DNA from: Bacteroidia bacterium
Lineage (GTDB): Bacteria; Bacteroidota; Bacteroidia; Chitinophagales; Saprospiraceae
NCBI GenBank assembly: GCA_030430845.1
Contig: JAUIKE010000061.1
Location: forward strand, 1-41,009
Direction of reading: 5' to 3'
DNA length: 41,009 bases
Shown piece after piece: positions 23,191 through 33,700 of this stretch. The notes under the pieces are model-generated. The model was not told the origin of the DNA. It searched no databases and saw nothing but the letters and a program-made list of their open reading frames with translations. The first letter of the stretch is position 1. Each line of letters begins with the position of its first letter. Both the position numbers and the translations under genes were made by a program.

Positions 23191-26166
23191 ATGAAAAAAC
23201 TTTCATTGGTCTTATTCCTTTCGTTGTTTGGGCTAGCTACAGCTTTTGCCCAGCAGCGGACTGTTACCGGTAAGGTGATCGATGATTCGGGCGAACCGCT
23301 CATTGGCGCTACGGTATTGATTCAAGGGACCTCCACAGGTGTTGTTACTGACATTGATGGGAGCTATTCCATTCAAACCCCCAATAATGCGACTCTTGTG
23401 TTTTCTTATACAGGTTTCGTTACTCAGGAAATAACTCTTGGTACATCGAATGTTGTGGATGTGACGATGGAGACGAATGTAGAGGCACTCGAAGAAGTTG
23501 TGGTCATCGCCTACGGTGAGCAAAGTCGTAAGAAACTAGTTCAAAGTGTAACGACTGTTGGTAACGAAAATATCAGAGACATCCCGGCAGTCTCCCCCCA
23601 GGAACTATTACAAGGTCAGGCTTCCGGCGTACAGGTCGTGGGCTCGTCTGGTATTCTGGGTTCTGCTCCGGTGATTAAGATCAGGGGAGTTGCCTCGATC
23701 TCCTCCGGTGGTCGTCCATTGGTGGTGATTGATGGAGTACCTTTAAATGATGCGAATCAGACGGAGGGAGAAGGAGGACAAGCCCTTAACCCGCTGGCAG
23801 ATATTAACCCGAATGATATTGAGTCTTTCTCAGTATTGAAGGATGCTGCCGCTACGGCTGTATATGGTTCGAGGGGAGCAAACGGGGTTATCCTGATTAC
23901 AACTAAGAGTGGTAGAAAAAATGAGCCTACTACGATTTCTTTAAACACGTCTACTTCCTGGTCGGAAAGTACCGATTTTCTGGATATGATGAATGCCGAC
24001 CAGTTCCGCCAGTTCAGAATTAACTCGGGCGCAGCGAACCCCGGCGATGATCCTCAGACGAGCTTTGACTGGCCTTCTAATGTAGTTAGAACCGGCTTTT
24101 CCAAGGATGTAAATGTGTCCATCAGGGGAGGTAGTGAAAAAACGAGCTTCTTTGTTGGAGGTACATTTCAGGATCAGGAAGGCTTTATTGTCGGCAACAA
24201 CCTAAAACGAATCAGCGGCCGGATCAATTTAGATCACGATGCGACCGATTGGCTGAATTTCGGATTTAATCTTGGTGTTACAAATAATGTAAATGACCGG
24301 GTGGGTTCTGAAAATTCTACTTTTGCACCTACTACTTCTGCCTTCCTCCAAACGCCTTGGGTAGAGGCTTATGATGCAAACGGGAACTACAGAAACACAG
24401 GCTTTATTGCCAATGTTATTGCCATTGAGGACCTTGACATCAACGATGTAATAACAACCCGAACAATCGGAAATGCTTACGCAAGGATTAATTTATCCAG
24501 CTTGGTGGAAGGACTTTATTTCAGAACGAACTTCGGTGTTGACCGGGTGATCCTGGAAGAATTTGACCGTTCCTTTGAGATCAATTCTCCCGGCGGATAT
24601 GCCAGAGATTATTATGGCCAGCAAAACAAATATGTATTTACCAATACGCTGAATTTTAATCGGGTATTCAATGAGGTTCACGACCTTTCTTTAGTAGCGG
24701 GGATGTCCTATGAGCAGACGGATGTTCGTGATATTACAGTTTCTGGAACGGGCTTCTTATCTGACAAACAGATCAACGTCACTTCGGCTTCCACACCGGG
24801 AACAACTTCCAATACTGTTACCGGCAGCCGTTTGACGGGGCAATTTGCTCGGTTCAACTATTTCTACAATAACAAGTATATTTTAGAAGGGTCTATAAGA
24901 AGAGATGGTTCTTCCAGATTCGGAGCGAACAATCGCTACGGTACCTTCTGGTCAGTAGGTGGTGCCTGGATTGTAACTCAGGAGGACTTTATGAATGGAG
25001 TAGACTGGATGACTTCCTTAAAATTAAGAGCGAGCTACGGTACTACGGGTAATGACAGAATCGGTGATTTTGCATCTCTTGAAAACTTTGGAGGCGGAAC
25101 CGTTTCCAATTACAATGGAGAAGCGGGCCTTCGTCAATTGGGAGCTGCTAACCCTAACCTGCGTTGGGAGCGTTCTCAGTCACTGAATATTGGCTTTGAA
25201 GCTTCTATGTTCAAAGACCGGATAACGCTGGCAGTTGATTACTACAAGAAAAAAACCACCGACCTGATCCTGAACGTTCCGATCCCACAAACGAATGGTG
25301 GTTTAAATTCTATCATTGATAACGTTGGGGAAATGGAAAACAGAGGTTTTGATCTAGATCTATCCGCAGTTGTTGTAAGAAACCAGGATTTTAACTGGAC
25401 TACATCGCTGAATATGGGCTTCAACACCAATGAGGTGCTTTCTTTGCCAGGTGCTAACGAAGATGACATGGGCCGTCGTTTTGTGGCAGGTACCACTTCT
25501 CAGAGAGCGGTGGAAGGATATTCTGTGAATAGCTTCTATCTGATCCGTTATTTGGGTGTTAATCCTCAAACGGGAAATGCTGAATGGCTGGATGCAAACG
25601 GAAATCCGACCACTACACCAACGACGAACGACCGGGTGATTGCTGGTGATGCCAACCCTGACTTTGTAGGTGGCTTCCGCAATACATTGACTTACAAAAG
25701 CTTTGACTTGAGCATGTTCTTTAACTTTAGTGTGGGCAATGATCTATTTATCTCTGGCTTGAGGTTTACAGATAACCCTTCCGGTACCTTCAATAAGCGT
25801 GCTGCGCTGTTGGATGTTTGGGAAAACCCAGGAGATGAGGCTTTTGCGCCTGCGTATGACAGTCCTACATTCAGTTCTGCATTCGCACAAAGATCTACCG
25901 CTCAGTTAAGAGACGGCACTTATGCACGTCTGAAAAATATTACCCTGGGGTACAATATGCCTCAGAGTGTAATGGACAGAATTGGGTTCCTGAAAGGCTT
26001 GAGAATTTATGTTACGGGCTATAACATCCTGACGATCAAAGGAGATGATCTGCAAGGTATTGACCCTGAAGTGACTGACAGTATCAACAACGGACGTCAG
26101 GGGGAGACCTTCTTTACGCCTCCTCAGTACAAATCTTATTTAATCGGAGCCCGCTTAACCTTCTAA
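23191..26166 (+). CDS. SusC/RagA family TonB-linked outer membrane protein (pair 1)
   Basis: Outer membrane, TonB-dependent importer that works with a SusD lipoprotein lid to take up oligomers (glycans or peptides). 991 aa. Signal peptide 1-20 (MKKLSLVLFLSLFGLATAFA), carboxypeptidase-regulatory-like domain 22-105 (RTVTGKVIDDSGEPLIGATV), plug domain about 110-230 with the family signature SVLKDAAATAVYGSRGANGV, then a 22-strand barrel ending YLIGARLTF with the C-terminal aromatic. The SusD gene follows after 14 bases. A long leader with direct repeats precedes it. The substrate cannot be deduced; no sigma/anti-sigma pair or glycosidase is adjacent. Confidence 0.96.
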   Translation: MKKLSLVLFLSLFGLATAFAQQRTVTGKVIDDSGEPLIGATVLIQGTSTGVVTDIDGSYSIQTPNNATLVFSYTGFVTQEITLGTSNVVDVTMETNVEALEEVVVIAYGEQSRKKLVQSVTTVGNENIRDIPAVSPQELLQGQASGVQVVGSSGILGSAPVIKIRGVASISSGGRPLVVIDGVPLNDANQTEGEGGQALNPLADINPNDIESFSVLKDAAATAVYGSRGANGVILITTKSGRKNEPTTISLNTSTSWSESTDFLDMMNADQFRQFRINSGAANPGDDPQTSFDWPSNVVRTGFSKDVNVSIRGGSEKTSFFVGGTFQDQEGFIVGNNLKRISGRINLDHDATDWLNFGFNLGVTNNVNDRVGSENSTFAPTTSAFLQTPWVEAYDANGNYRNTGFIANVIAIEDLDINDVITTRTIGNAYARINLSSLVEGLYFRTNFGVDRVILEEFDRSFEINSPGGYARDYYGQQNKYVFTNTLNFNRVFNEVHDLSLVAGMSYEQTDVRDITVSGTGFLSDKQINVTSASTPGTTSNTVTGSRLTGQFARFNYFYNNKYILEGSIRRDGSSRFGANNRYGTFWSVGGAWIVTQEDFMNGVDWMTSLKLRASYGTTGNDRIGDFASLENFGGGTVSNYNGEAGLRQLGAANPNLRWERSQSLNIGFEASMFKDRITLAVDYYKKKTTDLILNVPIPQTNGGLNSIIDNVGEMENRGFDLDLSAVVVRNQDFNWTTSLNMGFNTNEVLSLPGANEDDMGRRFVAGTTSQRAVEGYSVNSFYLIRYLGVNPQTGNAEWLDANGNPTTTPTTNDRVIAGDANPDFVGGFRNTLTYKSFDLSMFFNFSVGNDLFISGLRFTDNPSGTFNKRAALLDVWENPGDEAFAPAYDSPTFSSAFAQRSTAQLRDGTYARLKNITLGYNMPQSVMDRIGFLKGLRIYVTGYNILTIKGDDLQGIDPEVTDSINNGRQGETFFTPPQYKSYLIGARLTF

Positions 26167-26180
26167 AATACTACTCAACT

Positions 26181-27566
26181 ATGAAAAATAAATCTTTGAT
26201 ATTAATGCTCGTTATGGCCATTTTCTGGTCTTGTGAGGATAAAATAGAATTAGCTCCTGAAGATCAGTTGACACAAGACGTGGCTTTTTCTAATAAAACA
26301 CTGGCGCTTGGTGTGCTAGCCGGTACTTACAGTGCGGCACAGCAAGACGATGTTCTGAACGGTACTTCCCAATTGATGGGAGAGTGGCAGTCTGATAATG
26401 TGGACTTTGTGGGATCTTTCCCAACATTCAATGACATTAAGAATTATCTGACACTGGCGGATAATGGTTCGATCGGAGCGGTTTGGGATGATAATTACGA
26501 AACCATCGGTACGGCCAACCTGGTGATCAAAAACATTCCATTAGTGGAAGATGATGACTTTACCAGTGCAGAGCGTGACAATGCCGTGGCACAGGCTAAG
26601 TTTCTCAGAGCGCTGGTATATTTTAATATTTCTAACTGGTGGGCACAGCCCGTTCAGGTTTCCGGCGGCACCAACCTGGCCATCCCTTTGGTACTGGAAC
26701 CATTTGAAGGAGAAGTGCAGTATCCTGCACGTGCCACTTTGAATGAAGTACAGGCACAGATCGAGCAGGACTTGATCGATGCCATTGCTGACCTGGATAA
26801 TAGTGATAATACCAAAGCTACTCAAGGGGCCGCACAGGCTCTGTTGGCTCGTCTGTATTTGTACCAGGAGAGATGGTCAGAAGCTGCTAACCTGGCCGAC
26901 CAGGTCATTCAAAGCGGCGCTTTCCAGCTAGCGAACGATTACTCTTTCTATGATACTGAAAGCAGTGAATTCTTATTCACCCTGGTGAACAATGCCGATG
27001 ACGGTCAGGACTCCGGTCAGGGCTGGTCAGGGCTGACCAATCCGACTCCGGAAGGACGTGGTGATGCGCCCTTCTCTGATGATCTGATCGCTGCTTTCAA
27101 CGCAGAGCCTGGTGATCTGAGGTTCACTACGCTTACGCAGACGGGTACTGACGCCCTTGGCGCAAACCGCACCTTCACCAACAAGTTCCCCGACGGCGTA
27201 ACCAATGCAGATAATGCTCCTGTTTTACGCATCACGGAAATGTATCTGACCCGTGCAGAGGCTAACTTGCGTGGCGGTACGGCTGTTGGTGATACACCAT
27301 TAAACGATATCAATACGCTGAGAAGCCGTGCCGGTTTAGCTGACTTAACCTCAGTTGATCTGGATGCCATTCTTAACGAGCGCCGGAAAGAACTTTGCTT
27401 TGAAGGACAACGCAGAATGGATCTGCTTCGCAATGGGATGAACCTGCGCCGTGCCGGCCAGGCCAATATAAGCGAATCGGCTCCCGGACAAGATAAAGTG
27501 ATCTTCCCTATTCCTGTAAATGAATTGGACTTGAATCCTAATTTGGTACAGAATAACGGATATTAA
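26181..27566 (+). CDS. SusD/RagB family nutrient-binding lipoprotein (pair 1)
   Basis: Surface lipoprotein that caps the SusC barrel and binds substrate. 461 aa. Lipoprotein signal with the lipid-bearing cysteine in MAIFWSCED (about C18). TPR-like helices are visible, e.g. RALVYFNISNWWAQP and AAQALLARLYLYQERWSEAA, and the typical SusD C-terminal close LNERRKELCFEGQRRMDLLR ... FPIPVNELDLNPNLVQNNGY. Cotranscribed with the SusC gene upstream; a strong hairpin (27578-27610) follows the stop. Confidence 0.95.
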   Translation: MKNKSLILMLVMAIFWSCEDKIELAPEDQLTQDVAFSNKTLALGVLAGTYSAAQQDDVLNGTSQLMGEWQSDNVDFVGSFPTFNDIKNYLTLADNGSIGAVWDDNYETIGTANLVIKNIPLVEDDDFTSAERDNAVAQAKFLRALVYFNISNWWAQPVQVSGGTNLAIPLVLEPFEGEVQYPARATLNEVQAQIEQDLIDAIADLDNSDNTKATQGAAQALLARLYLYQERWSEAANLADQVIQSGAFQLANDYSFYDTESSEFLFTLVNNADDGQDSGQGWSGLTNPTPEGRGDAPFSDDLIAAFNAEPGDLRFTTLTQTGTDALGANRTFTNKFPDGVTNADNAPVLRITEMYLTRAEANLRGGTAVGDTPLNDINTLRSRAGLADLTSVDLDAILNERRKELCFEGQRRMDLLRNGMNLRRAGQANISESAPGQDKVIFPIPVNELDLNPNLVQNNGY

Positions 27567-27577
27567 AAATGTTTTTG

Positions 27578-27610
27578 GGGGGGAGAAAAAACGAAGTTTT
27601 TTCTCCCCCC
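27578..27610 (+). terminator. Terminator of SusC/SusD operon 1
   Basis: Perfect 15-bp stem (GGGGGGAGAAAAAAC and its complement) around a GAA triloop closed by C-G; TTTCTCTTTTTTTT follows on the plus strand. It lies 11 bases after the SusD stop and before the propeller gene, whose start therefore must lie beyond it. Confidence 0.72.
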
Positions 27611-27658
27611 AAAATTTCTCTTTTTTTTCATCGTTTTAGTGGTATACCAAAACCACTA

Positions 27659-29305
27659 ATGATGAAAACACCCACCTTATTTCTCATCACTCTTTTTATA
27701 GGCTGTTTACTTATTTTTTCTTCTTCAACTAAGTCAATTCAAAAAAGTAAGCCTGAAGTACTCTTTCAGAAAGACAGCACAGATATTCTTGGAACAGTCA
27801 AAGCCTGGCAAGAAAAAATGCCCAAGCCCAGTGATAAATTCCGGCCCGGTCATGCATCTCCGCGGGAAATAGAAAAATATCTCGAACAAAAAAATAATGG
27901 GTTTGCGATCCAATTGCCGGCCAAGAGCCTGACGCCCAGCCCTACTATTTATAAAGGAATGCTGCTGGTCAGCGGGGGCTTCGGTAGTAAGGAATACTAT
28001 GCTTTTGATGCTCAAACCGGAGATGTCAAATGGGCCATTGACCTCGACGACGATGGGCCGACCTCGGCAATCGTCGAAGAAGATATTGTTGTTTTTAATA
28101 CCGAATCCTGCACCATTTTTGCGTGTAATGTGATGACCGGCGAGCTGCTTTGGTCGCATTATCTTGGAGATCCGCTTATGAGCACACCTAGTATTTCCGA
28201 TGGGGTAGTGTATACCGCTTATCCGGCCCAATCAGCTTTGGGTAGTTTCCAAACTGCCCCCTATAATTATCAACCCCAAAGTCCGGTTCAGCAAATGCCA
28301 AATAACGCTCCGGGTCTCCCCATCGCCCAAAATAATACTCAGCAAGGGCAAAACAAGAAGGACTCGGCCGACTTAAAAGTCGTTCAGGGCAGTCTCCCGA
28401 CTGCCCGACAGCCGACGCACGTCATGATCGCCCTGGACCTTAAAACAGGCAAGATCTTATGGCAAAAATGGATAGACGGGGATATCATGTCGGCTCCGGT
28501 GGTAGAAGGAGGGGAAGTCTTTGCTACTACTTTTCCAGGCACCTTGTATAAATTTCAGGCTAAGACGGGCGATATACTGGCTGCCCAGGCGGGCCGGGCC
28601 ACTTCAGCTCCGGTGATTGTCGGGAATGACATTTACATGAGTCAACGTTCGGATGACGGGGTATCTGATGTACGGGAAAACCTCAGTTCCTGGGACATCA
28701 ATATGACCACGGTAAAAAGCGCCTATACTCGCGACGCACCCTATCTGGATCAAAAAGTGCAAAGTAAAACCGTTCTGAAATCCACGGCTATGAATTACGA
28801 TGCCGGCAACGGTTTCGCGGGTGGAGCCCCGGCTAATTCCGGTTGGCAGCAGGCCAGTTACAACATTGGGCAGTCGAATGTTTCATCATTACAGGCTTTT
28901 CAGGGTTCGCGTGTGCTCCATCATGAGGGGCGGAATTTTGCTACCATGGGAGATACGCTTCTATGCACGCATCCGAAAACCGGCGAGGTATACTGGCGTC
29001 AAAATTTAAAAGGGGACCTGGCAAAAGAAGGTGGTTTCCTGGCCACTCCGCCGCTTACGGTCAATAATAAAGTGTTGGTGGCCAGCTTAAACGGAGATGT
29101 CATCCTATATCATGCGGATACCGGAAAAGAGTGGAAGCGGTATGCTACCGGCGAAAAGATCCGCTATCAGCCGGTAGTGGAAAGTGGGCGCATTTATGTG
29201 AGTACAGTTAGTGGCAAGGTTTTGTGTATTGATACCGGCCAAGAAAAGCTAACAGGTTGGCCCACCTGGGGGGCGAATGCGGCACATACGAATAAGGCGG
29301 AGTAA
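27659..29305 (+). CDS. PQQ-like beta-propeller repeat protein, exported
   Basis: 548 aa from ATG 27659 (an ATG one codon later is equally possible). A longer reading from 27569 would run through the terminator hairpin and lose the signal peptide, so it is rejected. Signal or anchor: TLFLITLFIGCLLIFSSS. The propeller blades show the PQQ-like motif AxDxxTGxxxW several times: AFDAQTGDVKWAIDL, NVMTGELLWSHYLG, ALDLKTGKILWQKW, HPKTGEVYWRQNLKG and a last one ending LTGWPTWGANAAH. A low-complexity insert rich in Gln, Asn and Pro lies near residues 200-240. No PQQ-dehydrogenase active site is evident, so a structural or BamB-like role in the periplasm is likelier. An inverted repeat TAGTGGT/ACCACTA (27637-27658) abuts the start. 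Confidence 0.85.
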   Translation: MMKTPTLFLITLFIGCLLIFSSSTKSIQKSKPEVLFQKDSTDILGTVKAWQEKMPKPSDKFRPGHASPREIEKYLEQKNNGFAIQLPAKSLTPSPTIYKGMLLVSGGFGSKEYYAFDAQTGDVKWAIDLDDDGPTSAIVEEDIVVFNTESCTIFACNVMTGELLWSHYLGDPLMSTPSISDGVVYTAYPAQSALGSFQTAPYNYQPQSPVQQMPNNAPGLPIAQNNTQQGQNKKDSADLKVVQGSLPTARQPTHVMIALDLKTGKILWQKWIDGDIMSAPVVEGGEVFATTFPGTLYKFQAKTGDILAAQAGRATSAPVIVGNDIYMSQRSDDGVSDVRENLSSWDINMTTVKSAYTRDAPYLDQKVQSKTVLKSTAMNYDAGNGFAGGAPANSGWQQASYNIGQSNVSSLQAFQGSRVLHHEGRNFATMGDTLLCTHPKTGEVYWRQNLKGDLAKEGGFLATPPLTVNNKVLVASLNGDVILYHADTGKEWKRYATGEKIRYQPVVESGRIYVSTVSGKVLCIDTGQEKLTGWPTWGANAAHTNKAE

Positions 29306-29310
29306 AAAAG

Positions 29311-29337
29311 GAGGCTCCCCGCACCGCGGGGAGCCTC
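29311..29337. terminator. Bidirectional terminator between convergent genes
   Basis: GAGGCTCCCCGC pairs with GCGGGGAGCCTC (12 bp) around ACC, with six A before and nine T after. It serves both the propeller gene (plus) and the SusD gene of pair 2 (minus), whose stops lie 5 and 8 bases away. Confidence 0.92.
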
Positions 29338-29344
29338 TTTTTTT

Positions 29345-30718
29345 TTAGTATCCTGTGTTTTGAACCATATTGGAGTTCGCATCCATTTCCACAATTGGAA
29401 TCGGTAATGCATATCTGTGATCTCCTGCTGTTATGGTTGCTGTGATATTCTGAAGATCGGAAATCTTAGGAATGTCCATACTGTTTCTGGACAGATCAAA
29501 AAACCGGAAACCTTCAAAAAGTAATTCTTTTCTTCTTTCGTTGAGAATGTCGGCCTTAGTGATGCTTCCACTATATTCAGACGCTCCTCGATTAGAAGTA
29601 ATTTCGTTCAATTGAGTAATGGCGCCTGCCATGTCTCCCTGCTCAAATAAGGCTTCGGCAAGATTCAGGATGACTTCTTCATACCGGATCACATTAACAT
29701 TGTCATATCCATTCAACTCAGGATATTTTCCGCTGTTTCTGATTTTTCCATTAGCATCCACTGTGATAATGCCTGCCCGTACATCGCTTTCTTCATAGAT
29801 CTCAGGGGTAGAAGGTAATACCTCAATATCACCATAGACATCTCCTTTATAGATAAACCCTAAACTGTTAGACCCCCTGTTATCCACATTATCGAATGCA
29901 AGTTCGAAAATGGAATTATCCGTATTATCTATAGCAAAAGAAGACACATAATTATCCGCACCAATTATTGTATACAGTCCTGAGTTAATTACCTGTTGAG
30001 CTGCGCTCTGGGCTCTGGACCATTCTGCATTGTAAACTGCTACTCTGCTTTCTATAGCCTTGGCAGTGTATTTAGACGGAAAAGTTTTATTAGCTCTGTT
30101 GTCGTATTGATCATTCATCATGTCAAAGGCATCTTGCAGATCGGCATAAATGGCAGCATAAACTTCATTGGTTGTATTTCTGGCTGGGAGAAGATCGTCA
30201 CCGGCAAACTCAGTGACTATAGGCACTCCCAGTCCGTTGCCACCGTTTATATATTGCTGACCATAATTCCTCATCAGATCGAAGTGTACTAATGCTCTGA
30301 TGATCTTCGCCTGGCCCTGAATATGAAGTATTTCGTTCAACTCGCCCTCTAATTCATTAGGATCGGCATTAATGATAATGTTGGCACTGGCAATAACTTG
30401 ATATCCATCTGTCCAGATACCAATATTATTGCTAGGAATATATTCCAGGCTTCCCTGTGTTTGGTAGCGGCCGGAATTGCCATTTGGGAAAACATTATCC
30501 CCTCTGATTTCATCGGTAATAATGAAACTTTGACCATAATAGCCGGCATCGGTCATTCTATCTACTGTACCCTTTAAAAGGCCACTTAGATCTTCGACAG
30601 ATGCGATGGAAGAAATGTCTTTGATCTGTTCAAGAGTAGGATCAAGATCCTCTGTTGAACAAGAGAATCCCAGGAACAGGATTCCAAGAGCCAATAATAT
30701 ATTTTTGAGTTTTTTCAT
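29345..30718 (-). CDS. SusD/RagB family nutrient-binding lipoprotein (pair 2)
   Basis: 457-aa outer-membrane lipoprotein partner of the SusC homologue encoded just upstream (30-base gap). Signal with lipobox LGILFLGFSC (C20). SusD features: RALVHFDLMRNYGQQYINGG, a helical TPR-like part, and the C-terminal LNERRKELLFEGFRFFDLSR ... LPIPIVEMDANSNMVQNTGY. Its C-terminal sequence is clearly related to, but different from, the pair 1 SusD, so this is a separate uptake system and not a recent duplicate. Shares a bidirectional terminator with the propeller gene. Confidence 0.95.
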   Translation of the reverse strand: MKKLKNILLALGILFLGFSCSTEDLDPTLEQIKDISSIASVEDLSGLLKGTVDRMTDAGYYGQSFIITDEIRGDNVFPNGNSGRYQTQGSLEYIPSNNIGIWTDGYQVIASANIIINADPNELEGELNEILHIQGQAKIIRALVHFDLMRNYGQQYINGGNGLGVPIVTEFAGDDLLPARNTTNEVYAAIYADLQDAFDMMNDQYDNRANKTFPSKYTAKAIESRVAVYNAEWSRAQSAAQQVINSGLYTIIGADNYVSSFAIDNTDNSIFELAFDNVDNRGSNSLGFIYKGDVYGDIEVLPSTPEIYEESDVRAGIITVDANGKIRNSGKYPELNGYDNVNVIRYEEVILNLAEALFEQGDMAGAITQLNEITSNRGASEYSGSITKADILNERRKELLFEGFRFFDLSRNSMDIPKISDLQNITATITAGDHRYALPIPIVEMDANSNMVQNTGY

Positions 30719-30748
30719 GTCTATTGATTAATTTTTATTGTCTAAAAA

Positions 30749-33700
30749 TTAAAAAGTTATATTTAATCCAAAGGCAACTGATTTTACCGGTGGGGTGGTT
30801 AATTGATTGAAACCATCCCCTTGGAATTCAGGATCCCACTCCAGCGTATCGTCCTTAGCCCACGTATATAAGTTAATTCCGCGAACAAATACCCTGGCAG
30901 ATCCCAGGCCAATTTTCTGCAGTAGACTTTGATCAAAATTATATCCGATAGTTACATTCCTTAAACGGAAAAAGTCGCCATCCCTCAGCCATCTGTTAAA
31001 ATCTCGCCATGGTTGAGTGGTATAGGTCATTTTGGGAACATCGGTGACATCACCTGCTTGTTGCCATCTGTTTAACAATACGGCCGCGCCTGAAAACAGG
31101 TCGAACGACCATCTGTCAGATCCGTAAATATATCTCGTCCATGGAATGTATACCTGGTGTCCTGCAGTGTAATTACCTTGGGCATCCAAAAAGAATCCTT
31201 TGAAATCAACATGTAAGTTGACACCTGCAAGGAATGTAGGAATACCAGTCGTTCCCTGGTAATATCTTTCTGCGGCCCCAAAACTGGAAGTCGTTGCTGT
31301 TTCTGTATCATTGGTATAGTACAGGGCGTCGCCGGTTTCCGGATCCACACCGGCATAGCCGACCATAAACCACTCATTAACTGGATGCCCTACTTCTGTT
31401 TTGGTCCATCTACCGGTTATATTGATATCCTCTCCATTACCATCTTTCGCCAGTTCAAGTACTTCATTATTATTGGTACCCAAATTACCACCAATAGAAA
31501 GGTTGAAATCCTGAGAACTGATCACATTAAAATTGAGTTCAAGCTCAATACCATTATTGACCATTACGCCTACATTCTGGTTTTGAGAGCTAAAGCCGGT
31601 GGTTCTGGATAAAGGAACACTTTGTAACATGTCCACTGTTTTCCTGTTGTAATAGTTGAACAAACCTGAAACACGGCTATTAAAGAGCTCGAAGTCGGCA
31701 CCGATCTCAAAGGATTCCGCTTTCTCCCATTGTAAATTAGCGTTACCAAAACTGCTTGGGGTAATACCTGCTTCTCCACCGTAAGCGGAGCTAAATGATA
31801 AAGAGGCCTGGTAGGTATTTAAACCAATACCTGCGTTTCCGGTAACTCCAAATGAGCTTCGTAATTTCAAATGATTAACGAAGTCCATTCCTGTCATAAA
31901 AGATTCTTCACTGATATTCCAGGCAACCCCTGCTGACCAAAACGTACCCCATCTTGAGTCAGATGGGAATCTTGAACTACCTTCTCTTCTAATAGAAGCA
32001 TTGACAACATATTTGCCGTCGAAGGAATAGTTCACAAGTCCCAGATAAGAACCAATATACCAATCATTGAAATCAGTGTATGCCCAGGTTGGGGTACCTG
32101 CACTAGCCACGTTTGTTAACCCATCGGCAGAGAAGTTCTCCCCTCCGGCTTCCAGCCTGTTGCTTTTATTACTCTGATACTCTTGCAAAACCCTAATATC
32201 AACGTTATGGCGATTAGCATTAATGTTGTACGAAAAAGCATTTTGAATAACAAAATTGGTCCTACCAATAAAATCTACCTCAGCATAACCACCTACATCC
32301 TGGGCGTCCCCATGCGTCCGGTTTTGATATCTTTTCCATGAGTTGGATTGATAATCAATGGAAATTCTTGTATCAAAACTTAAGTTTTTAATTGGCATAT
32401 CCCAACGTAAAGTATTGTTGGTAGTCAACCTTGTTACTCTTGATAGAGAAATATCATTGGCCGCAATCCACAGAGGGTTCCTGACATTTGAATAAAGGTT
32501 GGCCAGATTCAAAGAACCATCTGCATTATAAGGCTGAGCCGCAGGCGTTAAAAAGTATTTGGTCGTTCTGGGGCCGGAGAAATAAGCACTATTTTCTAAA
32601 AGTCCATCCTGCTCAGAATAAGAGGCAGAATTTCGAGTAGTAAAAGAAAGGCTGTTGCTGAGTTCAGTAGTAAGATTAAGAGCACTACTAATGCGTTCAA
32701 AATCTGAACCGATCACAGTCGCCTCAGAATTGAAATAGCCCAATGAAGCGAAATAATTGGTGCGGTCATTCCCGGCAGATACCGATAGGTCATAAGATTG
32801 TACAGGGGCATCTTCATTGGTGATCACATCCTGCCAAACAGTTTCCGGGCGTCCATCTTCATTCCAGGATTTGTATTTAGAACTAAAACCAAATTCAGAC
32901 ATATTGTCCAAATAAAATTGCTTGGCCTCAGATCTGCTAAATCCCTCACTTGCTCCATACGTATTATAAATAGCTTCATAAAATAACTCCTCTCCTTGTG
33001 CAGCAGTTAACATTTCAGGCCCATATACGGCATCATTCTGGAAACCATAAGTGCTGGAGAAATTAAATTTAGGCGCACCTGACTTTCCAGTTTTTGTAGT
33101 GATCACAATAACGCCATTGGTGCCTCGGGCTCCGTAAGGAGCGGTTGAAGCAGGATCCTTTAATACGGTAATGGATTCAATATTTTCAGGATTAAGAGTA
33201 GCCAATGGATTAAAAGAGGATGAAGCACCAGATCTTGACAGATTATCATTAGTTACGGGCACCCCATCGATTACGAACAAGGGGTCAGTGTCAGCCGTAA
33301 TAGAGCTTTTCCCTCTGATCAATATAGATTGAACAGATCCCGGTGTCCCGGAAGAATGGCTTAATTGCAAGCCCGCTACATTCCCTTGTAAAGCCTGATC
33401 TACAGAAGCTAGCGGCAATTGAGTCAACTTTTCAGAAGTTAACTGTACTGCAGATCCCGTCACCTCGCTCCTGCTTCTCGCAGAATAACCTAAGACCACC
33501 ACTTCCTGAAAAGCAACAGATTCAGATTCCATAGTAACATCCATTACATTGGATGCACCAAGCCGTACTTCTTGGGTAGCATAACCTGTGTAAGAAAAAA
33601 TCAAGGTTGGGTTCCCTGTTACATCAATAGTGAACCTTCCGTCAATATCCGTAACGGTACCAGTTGAAGTACCTTGAACTAAAACAGTCGTACCGATCAG

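Noticed and set aside
27569..27658. Earlier start for the PQQ-like propeller gene
   Set aside because: It would run through the terminator hairpin after SusD and bury the signal peptide.
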